Shown here piece after piece: positions 5,783 to 5,830 of a stretch of DNA of 5,830 nt. The stretch's first letter is position 1. Every line of letters begins with the position of its first letter. The notes beneath the pieces are model-generated. The model was not told where the DNA came from. It searched no databases and saw nothing but the letters and a program-made list of their open reading frames with translations. The translations under genes were made by a program, and so were the position numbers. Source of the stretch: an uncultured Micavibrio sp. (GTDB lineage Bacteria > Pseudomonadota > Alphaproteobacteria > Micavibrionales > UBA1664); NCBI GenBank assembly GCA_913057885.1, contig CAJXOI010000059.1:1-5830 (forward strand), given 5' to 3'.

Positions 5783-5830
5783 ATGCATAGGATTAACCGA
5801 CCTCTCATTGTCACTATAAGCGGCGATCTC
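5783..5830 (+). CDS. Start of a plus-strand gene, possibly a P-loop (nucleotide kinase-like) protein; partial
   Basis: Sixteen codons are visible, beginning at ATG 5783 and reading MHRINRPLIVTISGDL, open to the window edge. TAAGG at 5772-5776, 6 bases upstream, is a good ribosome site. A hydrophobic beta strand (PLIVTI) leading into SGDL is how many P-loop kinases and ATPases begin (ISGDLGSGKS-type), but the GK(S/T) residues lie outside the window, so this is inference. It is divergent from ihfB, with about 106 bases between the two starts. An AT-rich TATAAA at 5760-5765 could be a -10, without a convincing -35. Confidence 0.5.
   Translation, partial: MHRINRPLIVTISGDL

Overview
The window looks like a chromosomal segment of an alphaproteobacterium. 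The gene string ihfB-lapA-pyrF ... accD-folC on the minus strand is a housekeeping order typical of that class, and the AccD, FolC, PyrF and IHF-beta sequences carry the expected family motifs. The genus cannot be fixed from the sequence. Base composition is mixed: pyrF is rather GC-rich, while the island between pyrF and accD is AT-rich.

Layout from right to left (most genes read leftward). At the right edge (5783-5830) the first 16 codons of a plus-strand gene are visible; its start resembles that of a P-loop kinase. Divergent from it, ihfB (IHF beta subunit), lapA (small two-helix inner-membrane protein) and pyrF (orotidine-5'-phosphate decarboxylase) form a tight minus-strand operon with a 3-base gap and then an 8-base overlap. 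Next comes an AT-rich island of about 1.1 kb. It holds a small minus-strand membrane-protein gene with a near-consensus promoter and apparently leaderless start, and, convergent with it and overlapping its 3' end by 104 bases, a 282-residue plus-strand protein (coiled coil plus about three membrane segments) of unknown function. In many alphaproteobacteria trpF, trpB and trpA lie in about this position, so the island appears to replace a trp block. Divergent from the unknown gene, a good extended -10 promoter serves accD-folC, and a Fic-domain gene follows 45 bases after folC and runs off the left edge.

The most striking point is accD. It reads as one continuous frame of 324 codons with every expected motif, except for an in-frame TAG at codon 104, between the zinc-ribbon domain and the carboxyltransferase core. 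There is no frameshift. AccD is normally essential, so this is a sequencing or assembly error, a true nonsense mutation or pseudogene, or a suppressed/read-through stop. TAG also ends accD itself and ihfB at the normal family lengths, which argues against general reassignment of UAG.

Functionally the core genes cover fatty-acid synthesis (malonyl-CoA formation), folate polyglutamylation, UMP synthesis, envelope assembly and nucleoid architecture. The Fic protein, the unknown membrane protein and the small membrane protein are the accessory part. No tRNA, rRNA, CRISPR array, insertion sequence or convincing intrinsic terminator was seen.
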